Below are positions 27,084 to 38,572 of a stretch of 64,000 nt of DNA, piece by piece. The stretch comes from Borreliella bissettiae DN127. GTDB lineage: Bacteria > Spirochaetota > Spirochaetia > Borreliales > Borreliaceae. The notes under the pieces are model-generated. The model was given only the letters and a program-made list of their open reading frames with translations, was not told where the DNA came from and did not search any database. Position numbers and translations under genes: made by a program. Location of the stretch: contig NC_015921.1 in NCBI RefSeq assembly GCF_000222305.1, forward strand, positions 62,001 to 126,000, read 5' to 3'. The stretch's first letter is position 1. Each line of letters begins with the position of its first letter.

Positions 27084-27694
27084 AAGCTGTTCCTATTTTT
27101 TTTTATCAAACTAGATTTAGCAATTTTACCTCTTACAACAGCCGCGGTTTGCTGATCTCCAAGATATATATTAATTTTTTTTATATTAGCCTTAGCTGTT
27201 GGTATCATAACTTTCTCAAATAAATTAACCCTCTGAGATGTTACTCGAAACTCTTTTAAAAGCAAATCAATCTGTTTTTTTAAAATTCTAAGTTCTACAT
27301 CAATTTGAATCACAATTTTAAGAATTTCAATCCCTTTATCTACCCAATAAGGGGTAAAAAGTAAGTCATGCCTTATCTCTTCATATTCAATAGAATCGAA
27401 TATAGGAATTGCAACCCCTGCAATATTTAAAGACTTTTGGACTACTGTTTTTACTTGAATCCAACTCTCAAAAGGAAATTTTTCGCTAAAAAGAGAAATC
27501 CAATTAGAAATACTCTCCTTAAGTTTTTGTTGCTCAAGTTTTTTAATTCTACAAGAATTCTCAATTTTAACAATTTCCATATAAAGCTGTTGCTTTTTAA
27601 GCTGCAAAGTAGGTAAATATCTCTTAAACATTTTAAGTTCATCTTTTTGCTTTTTAAGATCATTTTTGGTTAATTTAATTTTAGACATAATCAA
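27080..27694 (-). CDS. atpD: V-type ATPase subunit D (central rotor shaft)
   Basis: A 204-residue helical protein that forms the central shaft turning inside the A3B3 head. It matches the subunit D pattern: two long coiled-coil helices at the ends ([33 protein letters not shown] and [26 protein letters not shown]), the latter containing the conserved RVNALE-like and P-K-I segment. I take the TTG at 27694, which overlaps the atpB stop as TTGA and has AGAG 5 bases upstream. The ATG at 27688 is a possible alternative two codons in. Confidence 0.9.
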   Translation of the reverse strand: MIMSKIKLTKNDLKKQKDELKMFKRYLPTLQLKKQQLYMEIVKIENSCRIKKLEQQKLKESISNWISLFSEKFPFESWIQVKTVVQKSLNIAGVAIPIFDSIEYEEIRHDLLFTPYWVDKGIEILKIVIQIDVELRILKKQIDLLLKEFRVTSQRVNLFEKVMIPTAKANIKKINIYLGDQQTAAVVRGKIAKSSLIKKNRNSL

Positions 27695-28995
27695 TAAGTC
27701 TCTTTTTTAGGCCAATACTTTTCAATAAGGTCTGTTTTTATTCCCGTTTCTTTTGGACTAAAACAACTAGCAAGAATCTCCCAGCCCAAATCTAAAGCCT
27801 CTTCTAGTGGAATATTAACAGACAAATCCATCATCTTGCTTTCAAACATATTGCTATACTTGAGCAATTTTTCATCCCACTTGGTCATATTAAATCCCAT
27901 AGCCTTTTTTTCTACAGACTCTTTTGAAGATGCATAAAGCTTGATCATTGAATCCATTATAGTCCTATGATCGTCTCTAGTTCTACTATTTACCATTTGC
28001 TTAAGTCTTGAAAGCGATCCAAAAGGCTCTATCCTCCCGCCCTTTAAATAATACTGTCCTTCTGTAATATACCCGGTGTTATCAGGAACAGGATGAGTAA
28101 CATCATCACCCGGCATTGTTGTAACCGCAAGTATTGTAATCGATCCTGCACCTTCAAAATCAATAGCTTTCTCATAACGATATGCAAGCTGAGAATATAA
28201 ATCTCCGGGATAACCTCTATTAGAAGGTACTTGTTCCATTGTAATAGATATTTCTTTCATCGCATCAGCAAAATTTGTCATATCTGTAAGAAGCACCAAA
28301 ACTTTTTTACCTTTAAGGGCAAACTTCTCAGCAACAGAAAGCGAAATATCAGGAACGGTTAAAGATTCAACAACAGAATCATTAGCGGTATGAACAAAAA
28401 AAATTGCCCTACTTAAAGCGCCACCTTTTTCTAAGGAATCTTTAAAAGTTAAATAATCATCATTCTTAAGCCCCATTCCGCCAAGAATTATTAAATCAAC
28501 TTCTGCTTGAAGTGCAATTCTCACAAGCAGCTCATTATAAGGCTCCCCAGAAACAGAAAAAATTGGTAATTTTTGAGATTCAACAAGAGTGTTAAAAACA
28601 TCTATCATTGGAAGCCCCGTTCTTATCATATTTCTAGGAACAATCCGTTTTGTAGGATTTGCAGAAGGCCCCCCAATTTCAATCAAACTATCATCAAGAG
28701 TAGGACCTCCGTCTCTAGGATTTCCAGAACCATCAAAAATTCTGCCCAACAAATTATCAGAAAATGAAACCTGCATTGAATGGCCCAAAAACTTTATCTC
28801 GTCTGACGTGGAAACACCTCTTGTGCCACCATAAACCTGAAGAGAAACTTTTTCTCGATCAAGCTTAATCACTTCGGCTAGAGAACTTGTATCTTTTGCT
28901 TTCACAATAGCAAGCTCACCATACTTAATGCCTTGAGCTGTAACAGTTATTACATTGCCTGCTATAGACTCTATTTTACTATAGACTCTTTTCAT
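27691..28995 (-). CDS. atpB: V-type ATPase subunit B (regulatory nucleotide-binding subunit)
   Basis: A 434-residue subunit of the A3B3 head. It carries the beta-barrel N-terminus ([16 protein letters not shown]) and a degenerate P-loop ([11 protein letters not shown]) lacking the GKT of catalytic subunits, which is diagnostic of the non-catalytic B subunit. It also shows [30 protein letters not shown] and [34 protein letters not shown] core motifs. GGAGAAATACATAT precedes the ATG, 20 bases after atpA. Confidence 0.96.
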   Translation of the reverse strand: MKRVYSKIESIAGNVITVTAQGIKYGELAIVKAKDTSSLAEVIKLDREKVSLQVYGGTRGVSTSDEIKFLGHSMQVSFSDNLLGRIFDGSGNPRDGGPTLDDSLIEIGGPSANPTKRIVPRNMIRTGLPMIDVFNTLVESQKLPIFSVSGEPYNELLVRIALQAEVDLIILGGMGLKNDDYLTFKDSLEKGGALSRAIFFVHTANDSVVESLTVPDISLSVAEKFALKGKKVLVLLTDMTNFADAMKEISITMEQVPSNRGYPGDLYSQLAYRYEKAIDFEGAGSITILAVTTMPGDDVTHPVPDNTGYITEGQYYLKGGRIEPFGSLSRLKQMVNSRTRDDHRTIMDSMIKLYASSKESVEKKAMGFNMTKWDEKLLKYSNMFESKMMDLSVNIPLEEALDLGWEILASCFSPKETGIKTDLIEKYWPKKETY

Positions 28996-29015
28996 ATATG
29001 TATTTCTCCAAACCC

Positions 29016-30743
29016 CTAAATTACCTTTTTAAAATTTATCAATTCATTCAAAGCATACTCCAATTTATTAAACTTATAATCTTTAAAAGAAGAAAGATTC
29101 ATGTCTAAAAGATTTTGCCTTAATTCATTTATAAAATCTCTTGCTTGAAGTTTATCAGAAAACTCAAAGTTGGCTTTAAGAATGTTATAAACTATATCAA
29201 ACATATAATTTTGACGCTCTGAATTTACAGCAGCATCAACAGAATCAAATGAATTTTGTTGTAAATAGCATGCATCAAGAAGTTCCGATTTCAAATAAAT
29301 TAAAAAATCCTCGTTACTTATGCCCTCCTCCCCAACAACTTTCATCATCTGATTGATTTCGTTGCCTTTTACCAAAAAAGATCTTGCATATTCCGTCTTT
29401 TCAGAATCAATAACACCTTTATATTTGCTCCAAGATTCAAGAGGGCTAATTGCTGGAAATTTCCTAGCATCAGACCTTTCTCTTGTAAGTCCGTGAAATG
29501 CTCCTACAACCTTTAAAGTTGCTTGAGTAACTGGCTCTTCAAAATTACCACCAGCAGGGCTTACAGAACCACCAACTGTTACAGATCCAATATCGCCATT
29601 ATTAAGAACTACAATGCCTGCCCTTTCATAAAAGGAAGCAATAATAGATTCAAGATATGCCGGAAAAGCCTCTTCACCTGGAATTTCTTCAAGACGACCA
29701 GACATTTCTCTCATAGCTTGCGCCCATCTTGAAGTTGAATCTGCCAAAAGAAGAATATCAAGTCCCATTTGCCTGTAATACTCACCAATAGTAATAGCAG
29801 TATAAACAGAAGCTTCCCTGGCTGCAACTGGCATTGAAGATGTATTACAAATAATACAAGTCCTATCCATTAAAGATTTACCTGTTTTTGGATCCATTAA
29901 CTCAGGGAATTCCTTAAGAGTTTCTACCACTTCTCCTGCTCGCTCACCACAAGCTGCAATAATCACCACATCAACATCAGCATTTCGACTTGTAACCTGT
30001 TGAAGAACCGTTTTTCCAGCCCCAAAAGGTCCCGGAATGCAAAAAGTTCCACCCTTGGCAACTGGAAAAAATGTATCTATAATCCTCGTTTGAGTCAACA
30101 TAGGCTCACTAGGAATAAGTCGTTCTTTATAATTAGTAATAGGAATTTTAACAGGCCAATGAAAAGACATTGTAATGCTATGCTTCATGCCAGAATCATC
30201 TTCAATTACAGCAATTTGCTCATCAATCGAATAGTCACCATCATTTACAATCTCCACAATTTTATAAGAATCTCTTTTATAAAATGGAATCATTATTTGG
30301 TGGTGAACAGTTCCCTCAATCACAAAACCTAAAAAATCTCCCGCAATAACGATGTCTCCAACCTTGGAGGTTCTTTTAAAATTCCACTTTTTATCTTTAT
30401 TCAAGGGCCTTAAATATACTCCCCTTTCTAAAAAAAATCCACATTGAATAGCCAATTCGGGCAAAGGATTTTGAAGCCCGTCATACACTTGAGTTAAAAG
30501 ACCTGGCCCAAGTTCAACTGTTAAAAGCTTGTCTGTAAATTCAACTAGATCCCCAACAGATATGCCTTTTGTCAATTCAAAAACTTGTGCATCAACTTCA
30601 TTGCCTCTAACACGAATTACTTCGGCTTTTAAATTTCTACCAGCGGTCTTTACAAATAAAACTTCATTCATAGAAACTGAACCTTCTACCTCAATAGTAA
30701 CCAAGTTTCCATTAACTCCAACGACTTTTCCTTTTGTATTCAT
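29016..30743 (-). CDS. atpA: V-type ATPase subunit A (catalytic)
   Basis: The 575-residue catalytic subunit that hydrolyses or makes ATP. Motifs are the P-loop [60 protein letters not shown] and the extra non-homologous region of A subunits ([13 protein letters not shown] region) between the barrel and the P-loop. AAAAGGAATTTAA precedes the ATG. The DUF2764 gene lies 13 bases upstream. Borrelia, like Treponema, uses this V/A-type enzyme in place of F1Fo; its direction and ion cannot be settled from this gene. Confidence 0.97.
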   Translation of the reverse strand: MNTKGKVVGVNGNLVTIEVEGSVSMNEVLFVKTAGRNLKAEVIRVRGNEVDAQVFELTKGISVGDLVEFTDKLLTVELGPGLLTQVYDGLQNPLPELAIQCGFFLERGVYLRPLNKDKKWNFKRTSKVGDIVIAGDFLGFVIEGTVHHQIMIPFYKRDSYKIVEIVNDGDYSIDEQIAVIEDDSGMKHSITMSFHWPVKIPITNYKERLIPSEPMLTQTRIIDTFFPVAKGGTFCIPGPFGAGKTVLQQVTSRNADVDVVIIAACGERAGEVVETLKEFPELMDPKTGKSLMDRTCIICNTSSMPVAAREASVYTAITIGEYYRQMGLDILLLADSTSRWAQAMREMSGRLEEIPGEEAFPAYLESIIASFYERAGIVVLNNGDIGSVTVGGSVSPAGGNFEEPVTQATLKVVGAFHGLTRERSDARKFPAISPLESWSKYKGVIDSEKTEYARSFLVKGNEINQMMKVVGEEGISNEDFLIYLKSELLDACYLQQNSFDSVDAAVNSERQNYMFDIVYNILKANFEFSDKLQARDFINELRQNLLDMNLSSFKDYKFNKLEYALNELINFKKVI

Positions 30744-30756
30744 TTAAATTCCTTTT

Positions 30757-31302
30757 CTAAACTTTTTCATTAGTTTTATCAATTAAATTTTTACAAATAT
30801 TGTCAAAATTTTGAATACCCAATTTTTCTTTAAATAAATTATGCCTTAAAAATAACCTTAGCTTTAAAAAGTAAATTATTAATTTCTCAAAATCAAATTC
30901 ATGCCCAACCTCAAGATCAGTTAAAAATTGCCACTTAAGAAGATCAAAACTTAATTCTATTTCAAAAGGATTTTCTTTCAAACAGATATTTTTCAAAATA
31001 CTCAGATAGTAACTTGAAAAGTAAGTAGATTCTAAATAGAAATCCTTAGACAACCCCAATTTTTCTGCCCTTAAAACCGCAAGTGTATATCTTATTGCAT
31101 CTTCAAAATCAAAGAAAAGATCAATAACTTTTGACTTACCCCTATCTACCTTAAATTCTAACAACCCTTTTAAAAAATCAAAGTCCTTTTTACTTAAAGA
31201 AATTTCGACATTATTCAAAAAATCTGAAACACTATAATTTTTCAAAGATTTTAAATCAATATAAGGCAAAGAAGATAAAACATAATAATATGAATCCAAC
31301 AC
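30757..31302 (-). CDS. DUF2764-type V-ATPase operon protein, candidate subunit C substitute
   Basis: A 181-residue mostly helical soluble protein (cf. BB_0095). The opening [16 protein letters not shown] and the acidic/aromatic helical C-terminus fit the DUF2764 family found in spirochete V-ATPase operons. It sits between atpE and atpA, where atpC or atpF is found in other bacterial V-ATPase operons. No gene for subunits C, F or G occurs here, so this protein may do the job of C (the K-ring collar), but that is inference. I use the GTG at 31302 with GGAG 6 bases upstream; a TTG follows directly. Confidence 0.7.
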   Translation of the reverse strand: MLDSYYYVLSSLPYIDLKSLKNYSVSDFLNNVEISLSKKDFDFLKGLLEFKVDRGKSKVIDLFFDFEDAIRYTLAVLRAEKLGLSKDFYLESTYFSSYYLSILKNICLKENPFEIELSFDLLKWQFLTDLEVGHEFDFEKLIIYFLKLRLFLRHNLFKEKLGIQNFDNICKNLIDKTNEKV

Positions 31303-31311
31303 AAAAGTCTC

Positions 31312-31911
31312 CTAGACCACTTTTATAACTTCCTTAAATCTTGGATTAAGATAATCAAAAAGAATGCCTGCAATAGTTTCAGCTGAAAAATCATAATGCA
31401 AACTAATATTCTTTTTTTGAATCTTAAAACCTTTGCTTATGCCTCTGAAAGGTCTAAGCTCCATTCCTTCCTTAAGTTTATTGCCAAGCTTTAGTTTTAA
31501 TATCTGCTCTAAACTAGAAAAATCAGATTCATTTAATTGAATAACTAATTTTTCTCCCTTGGCCCATGAATCTGTTATTTTAATTATAAGCTCTGCTAAG
31601 AAATTATTATCACTAAAAACTTCTGATACATTATCTTTTAAAGCATTTTCAAAAAGAGATTTAAGATTCTTTTCAACGCCAATAATTAAATCCCTGATGG
31701 CCTGACGAGAAGCTTCAAGAGCATGAGATTTATAATCATTGGCTTCTTTTTCTGATTTTACCTTTAATACTCTAGCGGCTTCTTCTGCTCTAGCAACTAT
31801 TTCTTCTGCCTCTCTTTTAGCCTTCAAAATAATATCACTAGATACTCGCTCAGCTTCTTCAAGCCCATCTTTTTTAATTTTATTTATCAGATCCTTTACT
31901 TCAAATTGCAT
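31312..31911 (-). CDS. atpE: V-type ATPase subunit E (peripheral stalk)
   Basis: The 199-residue first gene of the V-ATPase operon. The N-terminal 90 residues are a long charged helix (INKIKKDGLEEAERVSSDIILKAKREAEEIVARAEEAARVLKV region), the peripheral-stalk coiled coil. The C-terminal half is the globular E domain that binds subunit B (IAGILFDYLNPRFKEVIKVV). AAGGAG precedes the ATG by 6 bases. The 186-base gap upstream should hold the operon promoter; I see only weak candidates there, such as TATGCT with a TTTTTG 17 bases earlier. Confidence 0.88.
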   Translation of the reverse strand: MQFEVKDLINKIKKDGLEEAERVSSDIILKAKREAEEIVARAEEAARVLKVKSEKEANDYKSHALEASRQAIRDLIIGVEKNLKSLFENALKDNVSEVFSDNNFLAELIIKITDSWAKGEKLVIQLNESDFSSLEQILKLKLGNKLKEGMELRPFRGISKGFKIQKKNISLHYDFSAETIAGILFDYLNPRFKEVIKVV

Positions 31912-32097
31912 TAAAACTCCTTATCATACAACATAAAAATAATAACTTAACACCTATTAGCAAGCAAAGCTTTTCAAAAGCATACAATAAATTTTTAATA
32001 TCAAAAATTTTACAATATTAAAAAATATATCAAATTGACGCAATAATATTTCTTTGATGAATATATTTATTCTCAATTATTAGAAATAATACAACCA

Positions 32098-32484
32098 TTA
32101 AAAAAATGGCCCAATAATTTTATAAACATTGCCATCAAGCACTATATCAAGATTTTTGCTTGGAAATTTATTTTTAAGTCCTTCTCTAAAGATTTCAATA
32201 CCCCTTTTATTTATCTTATCCCAAAATTCACTATCAACAAAATTTAAAGTTAATATCTCAATAATAATCAAATAACCTCTTCCAAACTTAGATCCATAAC
32301 CCGACGTAAAAGTTGTTGTAACGCTAAAAAGACCATCCAAAAGACCATTCGCGGCCTTGCCCCTAAACGGCCTGTTGGGGTGAATATCATAAGAATTGCC
32401 AAATTCATTCTCAAGCACAAAATCAACATCAAGGCAAATGTGAAACAATACATTTTCAAATTCATTAAATTTTGATATATTCAC
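32098..32484 (-). CDS. Conserved small protein downstream of mutS2, function unknown
   Basis: A 128-residue soluble protein (cf. BB_0097) that I cannot assign. It has a distinct middle segment HPNRPFRGKAANGLLDGLFSVTTTFTSGYGSKFGRGYLI, rich in Gly/Arg/Thr as in a ligand-binding loop, followed by two helices. It starts at GTG 32484, 5 bases after the mutS2 stop, so it is cotranscribed with mutS2. No signal peptide or membrane helix. Confidence 0.6.
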   Translation of the reverse strand: MNISKFNEFENVLFHICLDVDFVLENEFGNSYDIHPNRPFRGKAANGLLDGLFSVTTTFTSGYGSKFGRGYLIIIEILTLNFVDSEFWDKINKRGIEIFREGLKNKFPSKNLDIVLDGNVYKIIGPFF

Positions 32485-32489
32485 CTAAA

Positions 32490-34832
32490 TTAAATCTCAA
32501 CTATAGTTTTTCCAGACCCGCCATCACTAGGGTGAGCAAAATAATATTTTCTAACAAACTTCAATTCCTTTAGCAAATTGTGAACTTCTCTCATAAGATG
32601 CCCCTCACCTTTTCCATGAATGATCTCAAATTTATTAATGCCATTTAATATAATATTATCTATTTTCTTATTCAAAAAGTCTAGAGCATCAACGGCTCTC
32701 ATGCCCCTAATATCAACGGTAAGACTTAATAAATTCTCCTTATCATAATCAATTGAAAAGTTAAAATTTTTACCATCCTCTTTTTTTTCTTTAAAGTTTT
32801 CCAAAGATATCTCTGAGCTAGAAACACTAACATTAAAAGCACCTACATTAACAGTAATCTTCTTTTTTGAAATCTCAACTATTTTCCCTTTTGCATTAGA
32901 ATTAAGTATCTTAACCCTGTCTCCTATTTTAAAATTTGCAGCCATATTTCTCTTATTGTTAAGAGAATTTACTTTATTTAACTTAAGGTCTACATTTTTT
33001 TTCAAATCTGATATAAAAGCTTTATTCTTTGCAACATTAATATTGCCCTCTTTTATCTCTCTAACCAAATTTTCTAAAACTTTTCTTGAATTTTTTAAAA
33101 ATTCATTCTGCTCATTTAAAAGCTCTGTCTCAATATTTTTTTCCTTTAATAAAAGATCTTGATGAAAATTTTCTATCTCTTTTTCTCGCAATTCTATTTG
33201 GATTAATTTCTTATTCATATTTTCTTTAATTAAAAGCAAATCTTTTTCTTTTTCTATTAATTTTTCTAAAATTTCATTAATTTCTGTTTTTTGAGATGAA
33301 TAAATTTCATTAGCACGAACTACTATACTCCTGTCAATCAAAGCCCTACTAGCAACATTAAACGCATAACTTTCACCAGGAATGGAAAAAATTAAATTAT
33401 AATTGGGCTGCATCGTTTCTAAATCCATCCGCATAGAGGCATTAATAACACCCTTATGGGTATATGCAAAATATTTAAGAGCATTATAATGCGTTGATAT
33501 TAAAACATAAGGATTAATATTGATTAAATATTCAAGAATTGAAATAGCAAGCGCCTGACCTTGATCAATGTCCGTCCCTGAGCAAAATTCATCAAATATT
33601 ACAAGGCTATTTTTTGTAGTATGTTTTAAAATATAAGAAATATTACTCATATGGCTTGAAAAAGTTGAAAGAGAATTAGAAATTGACTGCTCATCACCAA
33701 TGTCAATAAAAATGTTATCAAAAATTTTGAAAGTACTAGACTCACCAACAGTAATAGGAATTCCAAATTGAAACATTGCGCTAAGTAGTCCAATTGTCTT
33801 TAAAGTTACTGTTTTCCCACCAGCATTAGGGCCAGTAATAATTACAACACGGTTCTCAGAAGGAGTAAAAGTTATTGCCTTTGGATCCTTTAACAAAGGA
33901 TGATGTGCATCAAAAATATTTAATATATTTGAAATCTCAGGGAATATCCCTTTAGTTTTGATTCCATAAATCGCTCGTGCTTTTAAAGAATCATAATACA
34001 AAAAATTATTATAAAGATTATTTAAAAGAACAATGTCGTTATGAACTTTAGCAGAAAGATTTTGTAAAATTTTTAAAATTATTCTTTCTTTTTCTAAACT
34101 CAAATAATTTAACCTATTGTTATCGTTTAAAATATCATTTGGTTCAATATAAAATGTTTCACCTGATGATGAAATAGAAATAATATTGCCCTTAATTTTA
34201 CCTTTAAAATTAGACTTAAGAGCAAGGGTATATTTATTTGATTTATAATAAACAAAATTAGAAGTCAAATATTCTGCATTCAGACTAATTATTCTTTTTA
34301 TCTGATTTTCAACTCGCCTATTTAAATTTTTAATTTCAAATTCAATCGAATCATATTCTTTTACAACACCACTTTTCAATTCAAGAGAATCAACATCTAT
34401 ATGTTCTTTCAATTCATTAAGCAAATTTTTTAGTTCTGGGTTTAAAAATAATAAATCAGATAAAATTTGAACATTAAGATGCTTGATATCACTATTTTTA
34501 TGCAAAAATAAATTTATTCTTAAAATCTCATCTAAAAACACTACAATATCTTTCAAATTTTCAATAGAAACTCTTGAATTTTCTTTTGATAATAATGAAA
34601 TAAGATATTTTAAACCATTTATAAAAGAGTTTGGATATCCTTTATAACTCTCAAAAAGCATTCTAATCAGACTTACAAAGGAGAACATTTTCTCTAAACT
34701 TTCTCTTGTTTTTAATATTTTTTGATTCCTTAGTAAATCAACAGTGTCTGGATTAGAAACGTACTTAGATACTAAAGATAAAATTTCATAAAAATCGATA
34801 TTTTTTAAATATTTATCTTGCTTATCTTGCAT
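32490..34832 (-). CDS. mutS2: MutS2 family ATPase/endonuclease
   Basis: A 780-residue MutS2. It has no mismatch-binding domain I. The core domain is followed by the ATPase with Walker [32 protein letters not shown] (signature) and Walker [14 protein letters not shown] long coiled coil spans about 510-620, and a C-terminal Smr nuclease domain ([15 protein letters not shown], then [16 protein letters not shown]) closes the protein. MutS2 suppresses recombination or, as shown for B. subtilis, splits collided ribosomes; which applies here is unknown. It overlaps rsgA by 11 bases. Confidence 0.94.
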   Translation of the reverse strand: MQDKQDKYLKNIDFYEILSLVSKYVSNPDTVDLLRNQKILKTRESLEKMFSFVSLIRMLFESYKGYPNSFINGLKYLISLLSKENSRVSIENLKDIVVFLDEILRINLFLHKNSDIKHLNVQILSDLLFLNPELKNLLNELKEHIDVDSLELKSGVVKEYDSIEFEIKNLNRRVENQIKRIISLNAEYLTSNFVYYKSNKYTLALKSNFKGKIKGNIISISSSGETFYIEPNDILNDNNRLNYLSLEKERIILKILQNLSAKVHNDIVLLNNLYNNFLYYDSLKARAIYGIKTKGIFPEISNILNIFDAHHPLLKDPKAITFTPSENRVVIITGPNAGGKTVTLKTIGLLSAMFQFGIPITVGESSTFKIFDNIFIDIGDEQSISNSLSTFSSHMSNISYILKHTTKNSLVIFDEFCSGTDIDQGQALAISILEYLININPYVLISTHYNALKYFAYTHKGVINASMRMDLETMQPNYNLIFSIPGESYAFNVASRALIDRSIVVRANEIYSSQKTEINEILEKLIEKEKDLLLIKENMNKKLIQIELREKEIENFHQDLLLKEKNIETELLNEQNEFLKNSRKVLENLVREIKEGNINVAKNKAFISDLKKNVDLKLNKVNSLNNKRNMAANFKIGDRVKILNSNAKGKIVEISKKKITVNVGAFNVSVSSSEISLENFKEKKEDGKNFNFSIDYDKENLLSLTVDIRGMRAVDALDFLNKKIDNIILNGINKFEIIHGKGEGHLMREVHNLLKELKFVRKYYFAHPSDGGSGKTIVEI

Positions 34833-35745
34833 AATTTTTATAATTTTTAAGCTCTGACAAAATCTTTAAATAGCTTTCGTATCTAAGTTTAGAAATACCA
34901 TTGCCTAAAGAACTTGTAACAGAACAACAAGGTTCGCTAACATGCAAACAAGATTTATATTTGCAAAAACTAGCAAAATTTTCAAACTCTTTAAAATAAT
35001 ACTTAAGACTCTCAAAAGGCAATGTTTCAATTCCAAACTCCTTTATTCCTGGAGTATCAACTATTATTCCACTCTCAGAATGAAATGATATCGAATAAAC
35101 GGTGGTATGCTTTCCCCTGGAATATTTATGTGAAATTTCATTTACCGATTGAGAAGCCCTTGAATCAATTAAATTTATCAAAGAAGATTTACCAACACCA
35201 GACTGGCCAATAAAAGAAGTTCTTGAATTTTTCAAAACCTCTTTCACTTCTTTAATGCCCTCAGAAGTTTTAACAGAAGTTTTTAAAACTTTGTATCCTA
35301 GATTTTCATAAATTTCAGAAAATTCTTGCGCCCTTTGACTTATTCCTTTGTCAATTTTATTAATTACAATAACAGGAACAATATTTTGCTCTTCTGCAAC
35401 AACAAGAACTCTGTCAATAAAAAAATTTTTCATCTCGGGGAAATTAGCAGAACTTACAATCAAAACATTATCAATATTAGAAACAATTGTCTGCCTAAGA
35501 TCTGCTTTCTTGTTGTAACGCCAAAGAATATTTTTCCTATTTACTCGCTTATCAATATACACCTTGCGAGAACCATAAATATACCCCAAGACTATATCCC
35601 CTGGAACTAAAGGACTATACTCCTTGCAACCTGTTTCTAATACTTTACCCTTAAAAATTCCTTCATAAATTAACTTACTGCTAAGCTCTAAAATAGAGTA
35701 TATATTATTCACTCCCCAAATAACTTCAAATTCAAGATAATTCAA
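34822..35745 (-). CDS. rsgA: Ribosome small-subunit GTPase RsgA
   Basis: A 307-residue circularly permuted GTPase that helps mature the 30S subunit. The motif order shows the permutation: G4 VINKIDKG comes first, then G1 [14 protein letters not shown], then G3 DTPGIKEFG. An OB fold lies at the N-terminus, and a C-terminal zinc knuckle is [16 protein letters not shown] (C-x4-C-x-H-x5-C). The start is TTG 35745, which overlaps the murI TGA as TTGA with AAGGA 7 bases upstream. It is part of murI-rsgA-mutS2. Confidence 0.94.
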   Translation of the reverse strand: MNYLEFEVIWGVNNIYSILELSSKLIYEGIFKGKVLETGCKEYSPLVPGDIVLGYIYGSRKVYIDKRVNRKNILWRYNKKADLRQTIVSNIDNVLIVSSANFPEMKNFFIDRVLVVAEEQNIVPVIVINKIDKGISQRAQEFSEIYENLGYKVLKTSVKTSEGIKEVKEVLKNSRTSFIGQSGVGKSSLINLIDSRASQSVNEISHKYSRGKHTTVYSISFHSESGIIVDTPGIKEFGIETLPFESLKYYFKEFENFASFCKYKSCLHVSEPCCSVTSSLGNGISKLRYESYLKILSELKNYKNYAR

Positions 35746-36524
35746 ACTATCATTCCTTTAAAGCGGAGATTATATTTTTTGCAAAAATTTTGATAAAAAG
35801 TTAAATTTTTATTTTCGGTCAAATAAAACTCATCTACAAAATCAACATCATTTTTATAATAATTACCCTTATGTTCAGAAAAATTCATTGATCTAATAAG
35901 ATTTTGTACCACTAATTCACGATTCTCGTAAACAGGAATTTTTAAAAAATCTTCTATCATTGCCTTAAGATGCAAATAATGCGTGCATCCAAGAAAAACA
36001 ATTTCTCTACCAGTATTTACAACTTCAAATTTTAAATCTTCCAAACATCTAAGAGCATCTTTTTTGTACCTCTTTCCATATTCAACAAAATTAACAAGCT
36101 CCCCAGCAGATTTTACAAGCAAATCATTGTGTATATTTACTTGATCCTTAACAAATTTGCTTTCAAGGGTAGTATTTGTTGCAATCAAAAGAACCCTTTT
36201 TAAAGCAAGATCTGAAACTGAACTTATCTCTGGCAAAGTATAAACTACCGGAAAAACAAAATTCAATTTATTGTGTACACTAACAGAAATTGTATTGCAA
36301 GCTAAAATTAATGCGCCAATATTATAGATTTTTTGAAGTTTTTTAGTTAACAACAAAACTGCTTCTAAAAGATATTCAGGACTTTTTTCTCCATAAGGAA
36401 AGTTTTTATTATCGGCAATATAAACATATTGAAATCCCCCTATTTTACTTTTAATATATTTAAAATAAGAAAGTCCCCCTATTCCTGAATCAAAAACAAT
36501 TATTACTTTCTTGAAATTTTTCAT
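35742..36524 (-). CDS. murI: Glutamate racemase
   Basis: A 260-residue racemase making D-glutamate for peptidoglycan. Key residues are visible: [11 protein letters not shown] at the N-terminus with the conserved Asp, the first catalytic cysteine in LACNTIS, and the second in [10 protein letters not shown]. The ATG at 36524 is 14 bases from AGGGGTGAT, a long spacing, but no other in-frame start is nearby. It is the first gene of the murI-rsgA-mutS2 run and divergent from asnS. Confidence 0.93.
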   Translation of the reverse strand: MKNFKKVIIVFDSGIGGLSYFKYIKSKIGGFQYVYIADNKNFPYGEKSPEYLLEAVLLLTKKLQKIYNIGALILACNTISVSVHNKLNFVFPVVYTLPEISSVSDLALKRVLLIATNTTLESKFVKDQVNIHNDLLVKSAGELVNFVEYGKRYKKDALRCLEDLKFEVVNTGREIVFLGCTHYLHLKAMIEDFLKIPVYENRELVVQNLIRSMNFSEHKGNYYKNDVDFVDEFYLTENKNLTFYQNFCKKYNLRFKGMIV

Positions 36525-36635
36525 TACAAAATAATAATCACCCCTAAAAAATAAAGTATAAATATTAACAAAGTTAATATCAAGAATTAAAATAATAAAA
36601 ATTGTTAAATGTTTTTTTTAAAAAAAGTTTTAAGT

Positions 36636-36641
36636 TATAAT
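36636..36641 (+). promoter_or_regulatory. Candidate asnS -10 box
   Basis: A perfect TATAAT lies 46 bases before the asnS ATG in the divergent murI-asnS gap. The sequence 17 bases upstream is a T run with no good -35. Only the -10 and the location support it. Confidence 0.35.
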
Positions 36642-36687
36642 AAAATTGATTTAGCAATATTAATAAATATTTAGGGTGATAAATAAA

Positions 36688-38076
36688 ATGTTTACAAGCA
36701 TTAAAGATATTTTAAAAAAGCCAATTTTAAACAGCAATATTACAATAAACGGCTGGATTAGAACAAAAAGAAGTAATGGTAAGATTGGATTTATAGAAAT
36801 TAATGACGGCTCAACACTTAAAGGAATTCAAGCTGTAATAAATGAAGAAGAAAATCAATTTAGTGAAAAAGATCTAAAAAAATTAACAACCGGAGCAAGC
36901 ATATCGTTAACAGGCCTATTAGTGGAAAGCCCCGCAAAAGGTCAAAATTATGAAATAAAAACACATAATTTTAACGTAATCGGAGAAACAGACCCAGAAA
37001 CTTACCCATTGCAAAAGAAAAGACATTCTTTTGAATTTTTAAGAGAAATACCTCATTTAAGAATACGAACCAACACATTTGGGGCTATTGCTAGGGTAAG
37101 AAATAAAATTTCATACAAAATTCATGAATATTTCCAAAAAAATGGTTTTTTTTATATTAATACACCAATAATTACATCAAATGATGGAGAAGGTGCCGGA
37201 GAAATGTTTAGGGTTTCCACACTAAAATTTAATAAACCAAACAATGCACTTAACAATATTGATTTTAAAGACGATTTTTTTGGAAAAGAAGCTTTTCTCT
37301 CTGTCACCGGGCAATTGCACGGGGAAGCATACGCGATGGCTTTATCTAAAATATATACATTCGGCCCAACATTTCGAGCAGAAAATTCTAACACCACACG
37401 CCACGCTTCAGAATTTTGGATGATAGAACCAGAAATGGCTTTTTATAAGCTTGCCGACAATATTACACTAGCAGAAGATCTTTTGAAATATCTTTTAAGT
37501 TCAATTTTAAACGAATGCTCACAAGATATGGATTTTTTGGAAAATTATATTGAAAAAGGCTTAATTAAAAAACTAGAAAATGTAATAAATTCAAATTTTG
37601 AGGTTATTACCTATACTAAAGCAATTGAAATTCTTGAAAATTCAAAAAAAAATTTTGAAACAAGGCCCTGCTGGGGAATAGATTTGCAAACAGATCATGA
37701 AAGATACTTAACAGAAGAAACTTTTAAAAAACCAGTAGTGGTCATTGATTATCCAAAAAATTTCAAAGCATTTTACATGAAAGCAAATAAAGACAACAAA
37801 ACTGTTAAAGCAATGGACATACTTGTTCCAAGAATTGGAGAGATTATAGGGGGAAGCGAAAGAGAAGATGACCTGCAAAAATTAGAAAATAGAATAAAAG
37901 AATTAAACCTAAACATTGAAAATCTAAACTGGTATCTTGACCTAAGGAGATTTGGCTCGACTCCTCATTCTGGTTTTGGACTTGGACTTGAAAGATTGGT
38001 GCAATACTCAACAGGAATATCTAATATAAGAGATTCAATACCATTCCCAAGAACCCCTAAAAATCTTTATTTTTAA
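36688..38076 (+). CDS. asnS: Asparaginyl-tRNA synthetase
   Basis: A 462-residue class II synthetase charging tRNA-Asn. The N-terminal OB domain (INGWIRTKRSNGKIGFIEINDGS) binds the anticodon. Class II motifs follow: FREIPHLRIRTNTFGAIARVR (motif 1 region), FRAENSNTTRHASEFWMIEPEMAF (motif 2) and GFGLGLERLVQYSTGISNIRD (motif 3). The start is ATG 36688, 7 bases after AGGGTGAT; a GTG at 36676 in the same frame is inside the Shine-Dalgarno region and less likely. A small exported protein gene follows 22 bases later. Confidence 0.96.
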   Translation: MFTSIKDILKKPILNSNITINGWIRTKRSNGKIGFIEINDGSTLKGIQAVINEEENQFSEKDLKKLTTGASISLTGLLVESPAKGQNYEIKTHNFNVIGETDPETYPLQKKRHSFEFLREIPHLRIRTNTFGAIARVRNKISYKIHEYFQKNGFFYINTPIITSNDGEGAGEMFRVSTLKFNKPNNALNNIDFKDDFFGKEAFLSVTGQLHGEAYAMALSKIYTFGPTFRAENSNTTRHASEFWMIEPEMAFYKLADNITLAEDLLKYLLSSILNECSQDMDFLENYIEKGLIKKLENVINSNFEVITYTKAIEILENSKKNFETRPCWGIDLQTDHERYLTEETFKKPVVVIDYPKNFKAFYMKANKDNKTVKAMDILVPRIGEIIGGSEREDDLQKLENRIKELNLNIENLNWYLDLRRFGSTPHSGFGLGLERLVQYSTGISNIRDSIPFPRTPKNLYF

Positions 38077-38098
38077 TCAACCTAAAGGAAACAAAAAG

Positions 38099-38572
38099 AT
38101 GAAATTAACAAAACTTTACAAATTAATGCTACTCTTTCTTTTTGTAACAAGATTATTTTCAGTAAAAGATGAAAAATTAAACAATAAATTGGAATTATTT
38201 TCAAATGTAGAAACAAAAATAAAAAAAAATTCAATTTTAAAAAGAGATCCAAATAGTGAAAAAAATATAAATTCCAATATATACATACAAAAATCAAAAA
38301 AAATTAATTACCCCAACAGAAATTTAGACAAAAATATAAATCAAAAAACTGCAAATGCTGTAAACCTTACAACAACTAACTATGTTAAAGTTTATCCTAG
38401 CTATAAAGGTGATAACTTTCAAGAAATTAAAAATAATAATAAATTCCCAGTTAAAACCGAAAAAACTCATATGCTAATCGGCCCAATATTAAAAGATAAT
38501 CTAGGAATAATTATTAAAATGCTAAAAACAAAGGGATACACTTTAATAGAATATATAGAGGACAATAATTAA
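38099..38572 (+). CDS. Small Lys/Asn-rich exported protein, function unknown
   Basis: A 157-residue protein (cf. BB_0102) with a signal peptide (KLYKLMLLFLFVTRLFS). The mature part is very rich in Lys and Asn and probably disordered for about 85 residues, then ends with a short folded-looking domain (HMLIGPILKDNLGIIIKMLKTKGYTLIEYIE). That tail resembles an SPOR-type module in size and GPI start, but I cannot confirm it. AAAGGA precedes the ATG. Its TAA shares bases with the stop of the facing gene. Confidence 0.55.
   Translation: MKLTKLYKLMLLFLFVTRLFSVKDEKLNNKLELFSNVETKIKKNSILKRDPNSEKNINSNIYIQKSKKINYPNRNLDKNINQKTANAVNLTTTNYVKVYPSYKGDNFQEIKNNNKFPVKTEKTHMLIGPILKDNLGIIIKMLKTKGYTLIEYIEDNN

Noticed and set aside
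30000..30332. 110-codon open frame antisense to atpA
   Set aside because: Overlaps the atpA P-loop region; no ribosome site or family match.
31912..32097. Inverted repeats AAATTTTT/AAAAATTT and GCTTTT/AAAAGC in the V-ATPase upstream gap as operators
   Set aside because: Short A/T-rich repeats of this kind are expected often by chance at this base composition; no further support.
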